64,000 bases of DNA from Laburnicola sp. R22_1 (Eukaryota > Ascomycota > Dothideomycetes > Pleosporales > Didymosphaeriaceae): positions 2,542,001 to 2,606,000 of the forward strand of contig JACONQ010000012.1 of assembly GCA_014281115.1 (NCBI GenBank), read 5' to 3'. The notes under the pieces were generated by a model. That model saw only the letters and a list, made by a program, of their open reading frames with translations, did no database searches and had not been told where the DNA came from. The first letter of the stretch is position 1. Each line of letters begins with the position of its first letter. Of the stretch, positions 33,001 to 42,899 are shown piece after piece. A program made the position numbers and the translations under genes.

Positions 33001-34236
33001 GCTGCAGCCGCAAACTCGAGCAGCGGTGAAAGCGTGATGGAGCTTCTCCTGCAAAAGCGATTAGAAGGAGTTGAGGTTACAGAAGGCCTGGTTGTAACGC
33101 TGGCAAGGTTGTTTAAAGCCCTCCATGTGGAGCTTCTCCTGCAGCAGCGCAGAGCCGACATCAAGATCACAGAAGCGGTGGTGAAAGCTGCAGTCGCAAA
33201 CTCGAGCAGCGGTGAAAGCGTGATGGAGGTTCTCCTGCAGAAGCGATCAGAAGGAGTTGAGGTTACAGAAGGCCTGGTTGTAACGCTGGCAAGGTCGTTT
33301 AAAGCCCTCCATGTGGAGCTTCTCCTGCAGCAGCGCGGAGCCGACATTAAGATCACAGAAGCGGTGGTGAAAGCTGCAGCCGCAAACAGGACGAGCGGGG
33401 AAAGCGTAATGGAGCTTCTCCTGCAGCAGCGCGGAGCCGACATTAAGATCACAGAAGCGGTGGTGAAAGCTGCAGCCGCAAACAGGACGAGCGGGGAAAG
33501 CGTAATGGAGCTTCTCCTGCAGCAGCGCGGAGCCGACGTCAAGGTCACAGAAGCGGTAGTAAAAGCTGCGGCCGCAAACTGGACGAGCGGGGAAAGCGTA
33601 ATGGAGCTTCTCCTGCAGCAGCGCGGAGCCGACATCAAGATCACAGAAGCGGTGGTGAAAGCTGCAGCCGCAAACTCGAGCAACGGGGAAAGCGTGATGA
33701 AGCTTCTCCTGCAGCAGCGCGGAGCCGACGTCAAGATCACAGAAGCGGTAGTAAAAGCTGCGGCCGCAAACGAGAAAAGTGGAAAAGACGTGATGGAGCT
33801 TCTCCTGCAGCAGCGCGGAGCCGACGTTAAGATCACAGAAGCGGTGGTGGAAGCTGCAGCCGCAAACTGGACGAGCGGGGAAAGCGTGATGGAGCTTCTC
33901 CTGCAAAAGCGATCAGAAGGAGTTGAGGTTACAGAAGGCCTGGTTGTAACGCTGGCAAGGTCGTTTAAAGCCCTCCATGTGGAGCTTCTCCTGCAGCAGC
34001 GCGGAGCCGACGTCAAGGTCACAGAAGCGGTAGTAAAAGCTGCGGCCGCAAACGAGAAAAGTGGAAAAGACGTGATGGAGCTTCTCCTGCAGCAGCGCGG
34101 AGCCGACGTCAAGATCACAGAAGCGGTGGTGGAAGCTGCAGCCGCAAACGGGAAAAGTGGAAAAGACGTGATGGAGCTTCTCCTGCAGCAGCGCGGAGCC
34201 GACATCAAGATCACAGAAGCGGTGGTGGCAATCTAG
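30082..34236 (+). pseudogene. HET-domain protein with a giant repeat array, three nonsense codons
   Basis: One frame of 1385 codons runs from ATG 30082 to TAG 34234-34236. The N-terminal HET domain is clear (LIPYHAVSYTWGGAEMS, VLWVDAICID, EEVVVWLGPATYE, RPWFKRVWILQEVANAKRAV, SDPRDMVYALLGISSD). HET proteins trigger the cell-death reaction of vegetative incompatibility. From about 31186 a C-terminal array of about 33 ankyrin-like units follows. Three in-frame stops fall within 36 bp in the middle of the HET domain: TAA 30382, TAG 30409 and TAA 30415. Each fits a C-to-T change in a CpA context at a glutamine codon. The rest of the frame, over 3.8 kb, has no other stop. A distal product could still be made from the ATG at 30421. 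As it stands the HET domain is split. Confidence 0.88.
31186..34236 (+). repeat. Array of about 33 near-identical 90-96-bp coding repeats
   Basis: Two unit types alternate irregularly. Type A has about 32 residues (ADVKITEAVVKAAAANEKSG plus VMELLLQQRG); I count about 24, the last one cut short. Type B has about 31 residues (EGVEVTEGLVVTLARSFKAL plus HVELLLQQR); I count 9. Variation concentrates at a few positions: the two or three residues after AAAAN (EK, SS, WT, RT, GK), I/V after AD, and K/E in AVVKAA. Many units are almost identical at nucleotide level, so the array has recently expanded or been homogenised. Confidence 0.9.
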
Positions 34237-34345
34237 AGAAGCGGAAAATACGCGATATAGGTACTTCTGGCGGTGAACAGAAAGAGTCTAGGAATTGTCG
34301 AGGTTGTTTAGGGCTCTTCCTACGATGTTTCTCCTTAAACGGTAT
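34237..34345 (+). repeat. Degenerate tail of the repeat array
   Basis: Beyond the stop codon, decayed versions of the A and B units can still be read (RSGKYA, VLLAVNRKS, GIVEVV) with several stops. The array was once longer. Confidence 0.55.
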
Positions 34346-34484
34346 GCTCGAGTAAACATGAGTAAATGACATCTCTGTAGCTGATAAACTTGACCGCAAG
34401 ATTTTTGTCGCCTAGAATTTCAAATAATACTTACAAAAATCACAACGTGTACTTGGATAACTGATATGGGGATATCTATAGCAG

Positions 34485-34540
34485 GTGGCGCTTGCCACCG
34501 TTTGCAGGGAGGGCGGCCGATCCGCTCCAGCCTGAGGATT
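34485..34540 (-). repeat. Dispersed repeat R1, copy 4
   Basis: GGCGCTTGCCACCGTTTGCA, GGGAGGGCGGCCGATCCGCT: inverted relative to copy 3. Confidence 0.65.
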
Positions 34541-34968
34541 GCGCAGGAGGCGCTCGGTTTTCCGGCCTGAACGAGGGTCTTTGGGGTTGAGCGTTATTGC
34601 CACTTAAGCCTGTGAGTGCTAAGACCTATCCAGCCACGACGGGGAATAGAATCATGAAGCAGGTCGGAACTAGTGGTAAGAACCGGACCCACTACAGGCC
34701 CACTGGCTAGTCAGGCACGGTTTAATGAACGATCAGGTTAAATATCTTGGCACCAAGCTACTAGGATGGGAATAATCAGACTCCATTGGCTCGGCCTTGT
34801 ACATATAGCGTAAATGCGAACAGGTCCGTTTTCTAGCTGTTGCAGGCCATGGGAAATGGGTGTATTGCTGAATACTTCATCTGCTCATGTTGACAGCTAC
34901 CCAAATGTTCCATTCCTCGGAACCTTCTCCAGCTTTTTAACAATCGCATCCTTGAGTCTTCCTCTACC
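34541..34968. other. Intergenic, nothing seen
   Basis: About 430 bp without a conserved frame or repeat. Confidence 0.4.
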
Positions 34969-36490
34969 CTAAGCCATAATCCGAGCTAGAAAATGCACAA
35001 GCCTTTGCGCATCCTGTTTGCGTACAGTGCGCCACGACTGCAGAAACTCCATGTGAAATGCGCCTTCATGCTCGAAATGCACCCACAACTCATGTACAGG
35101 GCCCTCGGTCACGATGGAAAAGCAGAGGACTGGGGTCGGTTGCGAGACTGACGGTGTCATGGTTGGTATTCCCGGCTCCACATCCGGCGCGTGGAACTCA
35201 AGGTTAGGCTCTGAGCTCATGTTCCATGCTGCCTGATGACTGAGGTCCTTTAGGATCGTGAGCATGCAAGCACCACTGATGGCAGCTTGGTTCTGTCCAC
35301 TGATCAGGCTCCCGCTCAGACTCAATCCTTTCGCTTCCACAACCAAGAAGGGAAACCGTATACCCATGTCAGCCGCATGCGGATCGCTCAGTATTGAGCC
35401 AGATGCCTGGTGATCACTAGCCGCCGCTGATGCAATTGTACGAACGCCGTATGTGCGAGCCCAACCGTGATGTCTGGTTTCGGTGTCGATATATGATACG
35501 GATCCACAGCCTCGGTGCTTGTGGTTGAGGCAATTGATTGTGTGTATGGCGGTAGTGATGGTACAGGTCCGGGAAAGGCCGCCGCCGCCGCCGCCGCTGC
35601 TGCTGCTGCTGCGTCGTTTGAATTGAAATAAGGGAGGGCGGTTTCTGCTGGTGTGAATCGAGGAGTGCGCGTTCCGCTATACTCTTCATTGTGTGATTCG
35701 TCAAGGGGCAAGCTCATTGGCTTGAGGTCAGAATTCCAGACTAGCACAAAAGTTTAGCATGTTGCCTACAAGACTCTCGAGGATTGCTAGGAACTTTACC
35801 CTTCTCCGACATATGCGTCTTCAGCGCCCCCGGCCAAAGTTCCGCTAGATTCCTTACGACGCTGTTCAGACTGGCCTTCCAATCGCCCTCCAGCGAACAC
35901 TCGCGTGCATTTCTTCGCGATTCGGCCCAGAATGTCGATACAAGCCCGCTAAGATATGTAGCAGCTTGTGGTTCATCTACAGCAGCCGACACTTGATCCT
36001 CCCACGTTTCGATTCCCAGTATTCGTCGCACCTCACCGTCAATTCCGGGGAAGGTCACCCAGCTTGTCGACGAAAACGCCAGCGTGGTACATATTCCGTG
36101 TACGGTAGGTTTGCGGCGATGGTCTTTTGCTGGGACTAGGCGTCCGAGATCCGCGAGAGCGCGCATGACGTTTCGCGCTGCGGCGCCCACGATCATTCAA
36201 GGATGCGCTTCGAGGCGTTGGAGGCACTGCTGCCATCTCGAGATCGCAAACAGCCGCACAGCCTTCTGCCCAGTGCTGAATCGACGCTTCAGTCTTCTCG
36301 TGAATCGATCGTTGGGTCGTGTGGAGGGCTTTCTCGGTTAGGGTGAGCGGCTGCGGTGATGGATTTGATGGAGGTGGTGAGGTTGCGGGGGTGCGTCGGC
36401 GTCGGCAGATTGCGTTTTGCGGCGCTTCGCACTGCAAGCGCTGCAGCGAGAGGACTGCCAGATATCACTATCAGATACTCGTCGCTTCAT
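34969..36490 (-). pseudogene. Fungal PD-(D/E)XK nuclease-like protein, frameshifted
   Basis: The minus strand encodes, in several frames, a protein typical of a large fungal family with a PD-(D/E)XK-like core. The first exon-like block (from ATG 36490) is basic, with KRRVSDSDIW. The middle block (36196-35741) contains WEDQVSAAVDEPQAATYLSG. Then comes the proline/aspartate motif in STPKPDITVGLAHTAF (about 35480). In another frame the strand continues with SDPHAADMGIRFPFLVVEAKG (about 35375-35310), giving the E-x-K signature, followed by the downstream helix GQNQAAISGACMLTILKDL. The change of frame between the PD and E-x-K motifs (near 35430) and others upstream mean that it is either multi-exon with unusual introns or a pseudogene; I favour the latter. 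A polyalanine tract (35579-35613) sits before the core. Confidence 0.7.
35579..35613. repeat. CCG/CTG trinucleotide microsatellite
   Basis: About six GCC units followed by about five TGC units, encoding polyalanine in the minus-strand PD-(D/E)XK-like frame. Confidence 0.85.
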
Positions 36491-36577
36491 CGTATAGCAT
36501 ATGTGTACAAATAATAGGATAGGGTTGAGATAGTAGGTAATGATGCCGGGCGCTGTGATGTTGACGTTCGACCGCAA

Positions 36578-36942
36578 GTCAAAACAATGGGGAAAGGCCG
36601 CAGCACTGCCGAGCTTCCGTCACACGTTCCCGCAGTGGGTCCCGTGCCAAGATCCTAGACTCCAAAACCCTAGATCTCTCTTCCCCGACTTCCGACTTCA
36701 GATAGAAGCGGCAACAACGTCCAATCCCAAATACTTCTCTTCGCCCGCTGAAGAAAAGCCAACGCCGCTCTCGCAAGCGCAGAAGGCGCTCGATTCATCG
36801 TTGTGTGGGTGATAGAGTCAAGCGCGCAGTTGCCATTAGGTGTGGCGACGCCAAGTTATTTCGGGTGCCCCAGTTCCGCCTTGATCGGATATCGGCAAGA
36901 TCCACTATCAGCCGGAACAAGATCCGCTGCGGAAGCTAGAAT
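36578..36942. other. Intergenic between the nuclease-like gene and a RIP-degraded element
   Basis: Normal composition and short frames only. Composition changes abruptly at 37020. Confidence 0.4.
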
Positions 36943-36944
36943 TA

Positions 36945-37030
36945 AGCTAGCGCATATAGTCACCGCCCACATAGGGTTGCCGCCCACCCCGCCAAAACGC
37001 GACACCTGCACAAAACACGCGATATCTTAC
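36945..37030 (+). repeat. Left terminal inverted repeat of the RIP-degraded element
   Basis: Starts AGCTAGCGCATATAGTCACC after TA and pairs with 38840-38925. Confidence 0.88.
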
Positions 37031-37844
37031 TAACGTTAATTACAATTGCTATTAACTACATATAGATTTAAGCGCTATAGTGGCTATAGCTATAGTAGCT
37101 ATTTCTAAAGTGCTTAATATAATAGATATATATAGTTTAGCTACTAAAGCCTTAGCTACGTATATAGCCTTTCTAATACTCTTTACTTTTATAAAGTATT
37201 AATTTAGGTCTACTTAAACACGCTTACGCTAACGCTAAAAGTAGATATTTCTAGCTACTACTTAAGTTATCTTTTCTCTACTTCTAGGCCTATAGCTCTA
37301 GTATTTATAATTACTAGAGTCTTACTTACTTTTTATAAAAGTAGCTAGGTTATATAATCTAGATTCTTAATACTTTAAATATTATACTATACTATATAAA
37401 AATTATAAAGGCCCTAAAAAGTAAAGAAAAAACTCTAGAGCTACTACTAAGACTACTATTAATAAGTAAATATAGTAGACCTCTAAGAGACCTATAATAA
37501 GCTAAGTATATAATTAATATTAAATAGGTAAAGACTAAATACCTACTAGCTAGTTTAAATTACACGCTCTATAAAGTCTTTTTTTAGCTTAATAATAGTA
37601 GGTAATAAAGCGCTTTTTTTTAATAGGTATAGTATTATTAACTAATATAAAATTCTAGATCTAATATCTATAGCTAAACTTAATTATAAAGAAAAAAGCG
37701 AGATTTAGGGGCTATAAAATATATAAAATATATATAGGTAAATATAAAAGCTATATATAATATAGCCTATAAAGCTATAAAAAGTCTATATTAATATAGC
37801 TACTATAACTATTAAGAATAAAAAAATAGTACTAGCTATTACCT

Positions 37845-38034
37845 TGTTAGATTTAATGGTTGAATGCGATGATGCGTCTTAATGGATGATGATGATTGTA
37901 TTGTTGTCCTTTTTGTCAACCGTGTTTAGCTAGTTCTGACTTCTTCGCTAGTGTGCCAAGCCAGGTGGTCCCTGCTTGATTGTACAGATCCAACCTCAAC
38001 GCGCTTGTTCTATCTAACAGCTGCATATCTAACA
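37845..38034. mobile_element. Solo LTR, 190 bp, inserted after RIP
   Basis: Begins TGTTAGAT and ends ATCTAACA (TG...CA with matching 8-bp inverted ends). It is flanked by a perfect 5-bp duplication TACCT (37840-37844 and 38035-38039), as made by LTR-retrotransposon integrases. Base composition is ordinary, in sharp contrast to the AT-saturated host element. No gag-pol remains, so it arose by LTR-LTR recombination. Orientation is unknown. Confidence 0.88.
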
Positions 38035-38839
38035 TACCTATAGCCGTCTTAGGTATAAATATATACTATAGCTATTTAATACCTATTACTTTTAATATTT
38101 ATATATTTTTAGAGGTTATATAAAGCTAGCTAGGTATAAATTTAACTAAAAACTAAGTAGTCTATAGGCTCTAGCCTTTAAAGATAACTACGTAGCGTAG
38201 TTTTTATTTTATTACTAATATATACTTATTTATAAAGATTTATTTATAATTTTTTAGAGACTAAATATAAGTCTTTTTTTTTTAACTACTAAAGAGTACT
38301 CTAGTGTTTATATATACTTTTAAAGCTATACTAGTCTTATTTATATTATAGGTATTCTTTACCTATATATTAAGCTACTATTAAGTCTACTTATAAAGCT
38401 CTAGAAATACGCGTAGTTACTTTAGTATTACTATATTAAAGCTCTAAGCCTCTAGCTTTCTACTAATTATAAAGGTAATATATAGCTAGCGCTAAAGAAA
38501 GTATAAAAGCTAGAGCTTACTAATAGGCTAGTTATCGCTATTTATATATAGAATTTAATTTGCTATTTCTTAAACGTAAGTGTATAAGGAAGGGCAGGCG
38601 CGTGTGTTTTCTTTAAGGATTTAGTCTACTAGGAAGTCCTCCTATGTAGGAGTTAATCTCTACTAGTATTAATAGCAAATCGCGCTGTTTGTTGCGCTAC
38701 CTAGTTAGCCTTAGAGGGTAGATTAAGGGATATTATATACCTTCGCTACAGCGCGTAGGCTTAGATAAAGGCTAGCGTTAAAATTACTAATAGCTAATTA
38801 TATAGCTTCTTTGTAGGGTCTATATTAATAAGTGTTGTG

Positions 38840-38925
38840 GTAAGATATCGCGTGTTTTGTGTAGGTGTCGCGTTTTGGCGGGGTGGGCGGCAACCCTATG
38901 TGGGCGGTGACTATATGCGCTAGCT
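38840..38925 (-). repeat. Right terminal inverted repeat of the RIP-degraded element
   Basis: Pairs with 36945-37030. A related end-like sequence (CGCGTTTTGGTGGGGTGG) occurs at about 62965. Confidence 0.88.
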
Positions 38926-39085
38926 TAGGCCCCCTGACTAGCCAGGCACAGCCGAAGATGCAGCGGGAAATGCTTGGCTTAGGAGTGAGTCTAGTTGGTG
39001 TCGCAACAAGAAGGGGACGAGATGCTGAGCGAGCGCATTGCTCTACGAGCCGGCCGAAGCGCCATTGTCGAGGATATTGCAGTGC

Positions 39086-39145
39086 TTACTCTGACGAGAT
39101 TTTCGCTGAAATATCCTCATAGTCGAAATCACCCTCTGCTATACG
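39086..39145 (-). pseudogene. 3' end of a reading frame split by hAT element 1
   Basis: On the minus strand the frame ends EGDFDYEDISAKISSE and TAA (39086-39088). When the hAT element and one copy of its 8-bp duplication are ignored, this frame continues without a break into 42395-42480 (segment ETPPEEIASADEARYVEQEK). The older gene is unidentified and has TAA/TAG stops further upstream. Confidence 0.55.
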
Positions 39146-42100
39146 GCAGAGTTGTCAACAATCAATACCTAGTCAATATTATTGTTTGATTTTGTTTGAT
39201 TCAATCAATACAATCAATCAAAAGTCGCATGCTGTAATTCCGTCAATCAATCAATCAATATTTTGAGCAGGATATTGAGAAATATTGGTATTGTTTGACA
39301 GATAGGCGAGGGGGACACCTGGGTGAGGCCGTTGGGATAGCTGCAATAGCAGCTCAGCGATAGATTCTTGGAGTTGGATTCTGCTTACTAAGCACTATTT
39401 TCGTGTGATTTTCGTGTACCTACGATAAGCGCGTTAACAGGTAGCCACCTTATCTTTTGGCCTATAGTTCTCAATCACAGTTTACTTTCTTGCGCTTACT
39501 TTTGGCTTCCTATGCTCTCTATACCCGTAAAACGCAAGCCTGAGGCTGCTGAAGAAGCTAATACTCCTTTAAACGCGCACAACGTACGCGCAAACCTACA
39601 CTTAAGGCGCTGCAAGGTGCGGGAAGCCAGCCAACCCAGCCAACAGAGCCGCCAGAAAGTACGCCGAAGCCGTCTATCGAGCCGCCTATAGAGTCGCCTA
39701 CACAAGCTATCGAGCCACCTATCGAGCCGCCTACACAGGCTATTGAGCCGCCATGTATGCCCGCACAACAGCCGGAGGAGCGCCCTCGGCGGGCATCACC
39801 ACTGCCTGTTTTAGCTGCCTCACAGGTGTCTCAGCCCACTAATGAGTCGGCCTGGGAGTCGCAATTAATGCTTGATAAGCCAGAGGACTCTATTGTACAG
39901 CCGCTAGCTTTCTCCAGCGCTGCCACCGAGGCTTCAGTAGAGGAGAATAGCCCCGAGAGCTTTGATTTCAGCGACTTTGAAGGCCTTGATTGGGGAAGAT
40001 TGAAGGGATATATGGCGCCATTAAGCACTCCACGAGGCAACGCAAGCTGGATTTTCAGGCACGGCTAGCGCGTCTGGGAGGAGGGCACTCACCACCCAAA
40101 TGAGCTGCACTTTGTGTGCAAATATTGCCATACTCACCGGCTGCCTAGTGGCGTACACCGTGTAACAAAGTCAACTTCTGCTGCTAATGGGCACCTCGCG
40201 CTCGAAAAACCTGGCCATCAGCTCAGCAAAAACGGTCCAATCCTCCGCAAACCTCCCCGCAAACCTGGCCAACAGTCACTGCGTTATGCAGTCCAGAGTG
40301 GTCTCATACTTAGCCAACAGGCGTACAAGGAGATAGGGAACTTCAACGTACAAGGATTCCAGCAGGCGGCTGCGCTCTGGCTGATTGACAACAACAGGTC
40401 ACTCCGCGAGTTTGAGACGCCAGCTTTTCGCGAGATGATCAGGTTTGCTAACCCAGAGGCCGAGGCGGCACTGTGGAAGTCTCACAACAGCGTGTCGGCG
40501 TTTGTGATGAGACTGTACAGCTGCCTGCGGCCTCAGGTGGTGCGCGCGTTAGCTGAGGCCGAGACAGTAAGGTACATGTAAGCTTTGATGGATGGACGAC
40601 AAAAGGCGGCAAACGTAGCTTCTTTGCTGTAGTCGCTCACTACTCTAACAGCAAAGGCGCGATAGTTGACCTCCCTATCGCGCTGCCGCAGCTTGTGGGT
40701 GCCCACACAGGCGAGGCGATAGCTGATGCTGTAGTCAAGATCCTGCAAAGCTTTAGCATTGGTCGCAGCAAACTCGGTTACTTTGTGCTCGATAACGCTT
40801 ACAATAACGACACTGCTGTTAACAAACTCGCTGCGATGTACCACTTCTCCGCCTCTGATCGCCGCCTCCGCTGCGCTTGCCACATACTCAATCTCATCGG
40901 CCAATCAATAATGTTTGGGAGAGATGCAGACGCATACAGTAACGCCCCAGAGAACACAAAGATGGAGGATTTCTACATGAAGGAGTGGCGGAAAGATGGC
41001 CCGCTTGGTGTGTTTCTTGATATTATCAACTATATCAACACGCCTAAGCAGTGGAGTATTTTTGAAGATTGTCAACGCGAGGCCGTTGATAGCATGCCCA
41101 CAGGCAATAGAAGCGGCCGCGAGCCGATTAAGCCATGTGTTACACGCTGGAACAGTTATAATGACTGTTTTGAGCGCGGAGTTGAGCTCCAACAAGCTAT
41201 CAACGCATACGCAACGTACCACATCAGCGAGACTGAACAAGCCGACGAACAGGCAAGACTTAAGAACAGCAAGTTGCCTGATGCCCCGCGGTGGATGAGG
41301 TCGGGCGGCCTTACAGCGGCTGACTGGGCGGTGATTACTGAGTACATAGCGGTACTTCAGCCACTGAAGTTCGCTACTGATCGCCTCCAGGGCCGCGGCA
41401 AGTGTGGCCGTTATGGCGCACTCTACGAGGTTATCCCAGTGTTTGAGAGCGTGATAACTGAGCTAGATGCGCGCCTTCGGCCATACGAAGCAGTCAACTA
41501 CGAGCCATCCGAGGCGCCCGAAGATCATCTCCCAATCAACCTGCGAGCTGCGAGGCGAAAAGCGAGCAACTACCTTACCAAGATCCTTCAAATTCCCGCC
41601 TATTACGCAGCAACAGCACTACACCCGCGATACAAAACATACTTTAAGCGCTTCTGGCGTTATAAACCCACACAACTGAACGCCACGCATGCAAAATTTC
41701 TGCAGATTTGGGCTACCTATAAGCCAGCCGCTGCTGCCACAACACCAACGCCCCTGCCAAAACCCGCTATGAGCAGCTTCGATGACGCTATCGACGCTAT
41801 ACTCGATGAGGACGACGAGCACATAGGGGAGGTAGAGGATGAGTACGACAGCTGGTCGAAAGAGCCTATATGGACGGCTGAACAGCACAAGGGGGTACTA
41901 CAGCTGTACAGTACTGGTTGGCGTTAAAGCCAAAGTACCCAAATCTTTCGCGATTGGCGATTGACGTGTTGACTATACCCGCCTCCAGCTCTGATTGTGA
42001 GCGCATTTTCTCAGGAACTGGTGATATACTTGAGCCACAAAGGCGTAAAATAGGCGCCTAGTTACTAGCTGCTTTGGTGTGTTTGCAACGATGGACTCGC

Positions 42101-42386
42101 GCAGGATTTACAACACCAAGCGCGACAGCAGCGGCGAAGTACACTGACAATGAGCTGACTGAGGAGTTTGCAATAAGGACGTGGGAGGAGCCGCAGGCAG
42201 AATTGCTATAGAAAATCCCATGCAATCCTAAAATTCTCAATATTTTGCAATATTTTGCAATCAATCAATCAATATCTGCCTCTATAATCTTGTCAATTCA
42301 AACAAACAATATGCAACACTAAAAATGAGCCAATCAATCAATATCTAGGTCTCAAATATTGATTGTTTTGTTTGTTGACATCTCTG
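39146..42386 (+). mobile_element. hAT element 1 with perfect 8-bp target duplication
   Basis: Ends GCAGAGTTGTCAACAATCAA and, inverted, CAGAGATGTCAACAAAC. The 8-bp duplication GCTATACG lies at 39138-39145 and 42387-42394. Subterminal regions (39150-39300, 42240-42370) carry many CAATCAATCAAT words, likely transposase binding sites. Length 3.24 kb. It codes for a damaged hAT transposase on the plus strand. Confidence 0.92.
39512..42215 (+). pseudogene. hAT transposase, broken by stops and frameshifts
   Basis: N-terminal proline-rich region with IEPP repeats (39650-39760), then a BED-type zinc finger (FVCKYCHTHRL). The RNase-H-like core begins at VHVSFDGWTT (first acid, about 40570) and continues with YFVLDNAYNND (second acid) and RLRCACHILNLIGQS, plus the helical insertion. 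A C-terminal hATC dimerisation region (PASSSDCERIFSGTGD, about 41970-42020) completes it. Breaks: a frame change upstream of 39757, TAG at 40066 (fits TGG to TAG), a frame change near 40570, another near 41910, and TAG at about 42059. The protein is close in sequence to that of hAT element 2. Confidence 0.9.
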
Positions 42387-42394
42387 GCTATACG

Positions 42395-42540
42395 CTTTGC
42401 TGCTCTCTTCTCTTGCTCGACATATCTTGCTTCATCGGCAGAAGCAATCTCTTCTGGAGGAGTTTCTGATCGCTTCCTCTTTTGACCCCATTAGGCAATA
42501 GATCCTTGCTAAGTGATCCCTTCTGTCGCACCTTTACCTT
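42395..42540 (-). pseudogene. Continuation of the frame interrupted by hAT element 1
   Basis: Minus-strand coding-like sequence with KRKRSETPPEEIASADEARY, continuing in frame across the hAT insertion site into 39145-39086. Upstream it meets stops that fit glutamine codons. Confidence 0.5.
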
Positions 42541-42698
42541 CGCTGCATTGAGAAATTCGCAAAGCTCCCGAGGTTATGCTAAAGGTATCTAGAGCCATCT
42601 ACAGGTCAAAGCAATGCCAGCCATACCTCTAGTATCCAGTTGCGGTGCATCAATCATGCTTTATCTCGTTTGCCCTAGCAATAGCAGGTCCATGTGAC

Positions 42699-42899
42699 CA
42701 GAGTTGTCAACAATCAAATATATTTGCAAATATGGATCGTCTTTGGCGCCAAGACTTAAATTAATCAAGTTAATTAAATACGGCTATAAAACTTGACTTG
42801 TTTGCAGTTATAACAACGCCGTATTTGACTTGATTGATTTGAGTCTTGGCGCCGACGACGATCCATATTTGCAAATATATTTGATTGTTGACAACTCTA
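42699..42899. mobile_element. 201-bp hAT-type MITE
   Basis: Long terminal inverted repeats, about 58 bp each, beginning CAGAGTTGTCAACAATCAAA, with the 8-bp duplication CATGTGAC at 42691-42698 and 42900-42907. The first about 20 bp match the end of hAT element 1, so it is probably mobilised by the same transposase. The last base is A instead of G. No coding capacity. Confidence 0.92.

Larger units (their letters stand above)
36945..38925. mobile_element. RIP-degraded DNA transposon with 86-bp terminal inverted repeats
   Basis: The ends 36945-37030 and 38840-38925 are inverted copies with very few differences. Outside each is TA (36943-36944 and 38926-38927). The interior (37030-37840 and 38040-38830) is extremely AT-rich and full of TA and TATA words with no coding frame, the composition left by saturated RIP. 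The terminal repeats keep a normal, GC-containing sequence (CCGCCCACCCCGCCAAAACG). The TA duplication fits the Tc1/mariner superfamily. The family cannot be decided because the transposase is erased. A 190-bp solo LTR is nested at 37845. Confidence 0.85.

Noticed and set aside
31111..33906. Minus-strand frames with MQEKLHHAF repeats
   Set aside because: Shadow of the plus-strand VMELLLQ repeat units in another frame.
32091..34214. A 707-codon open frame on the minus strand opposite the HET repeat array
   Set aside because: It is a by-product of the repeated codon pattern on the plus strand (every unit lacks minus-strand stops). Its translation is a cysteine/serine-rich repeat without start context, and the plus frame has the HET domain.
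37030..38830. Possible replication origin or centromere-like AT-rich DNA
   Set aside because: The block is bounded by 86-bp inverted repeats with TA duplication, so a RIP-degraded transposon explains it.
39496..39768. Minus-strand frame rich in RRLDR repeats
   Set aside because: Antisense of the proline-rich IEPP repeat at the start of hAT transposase 1.
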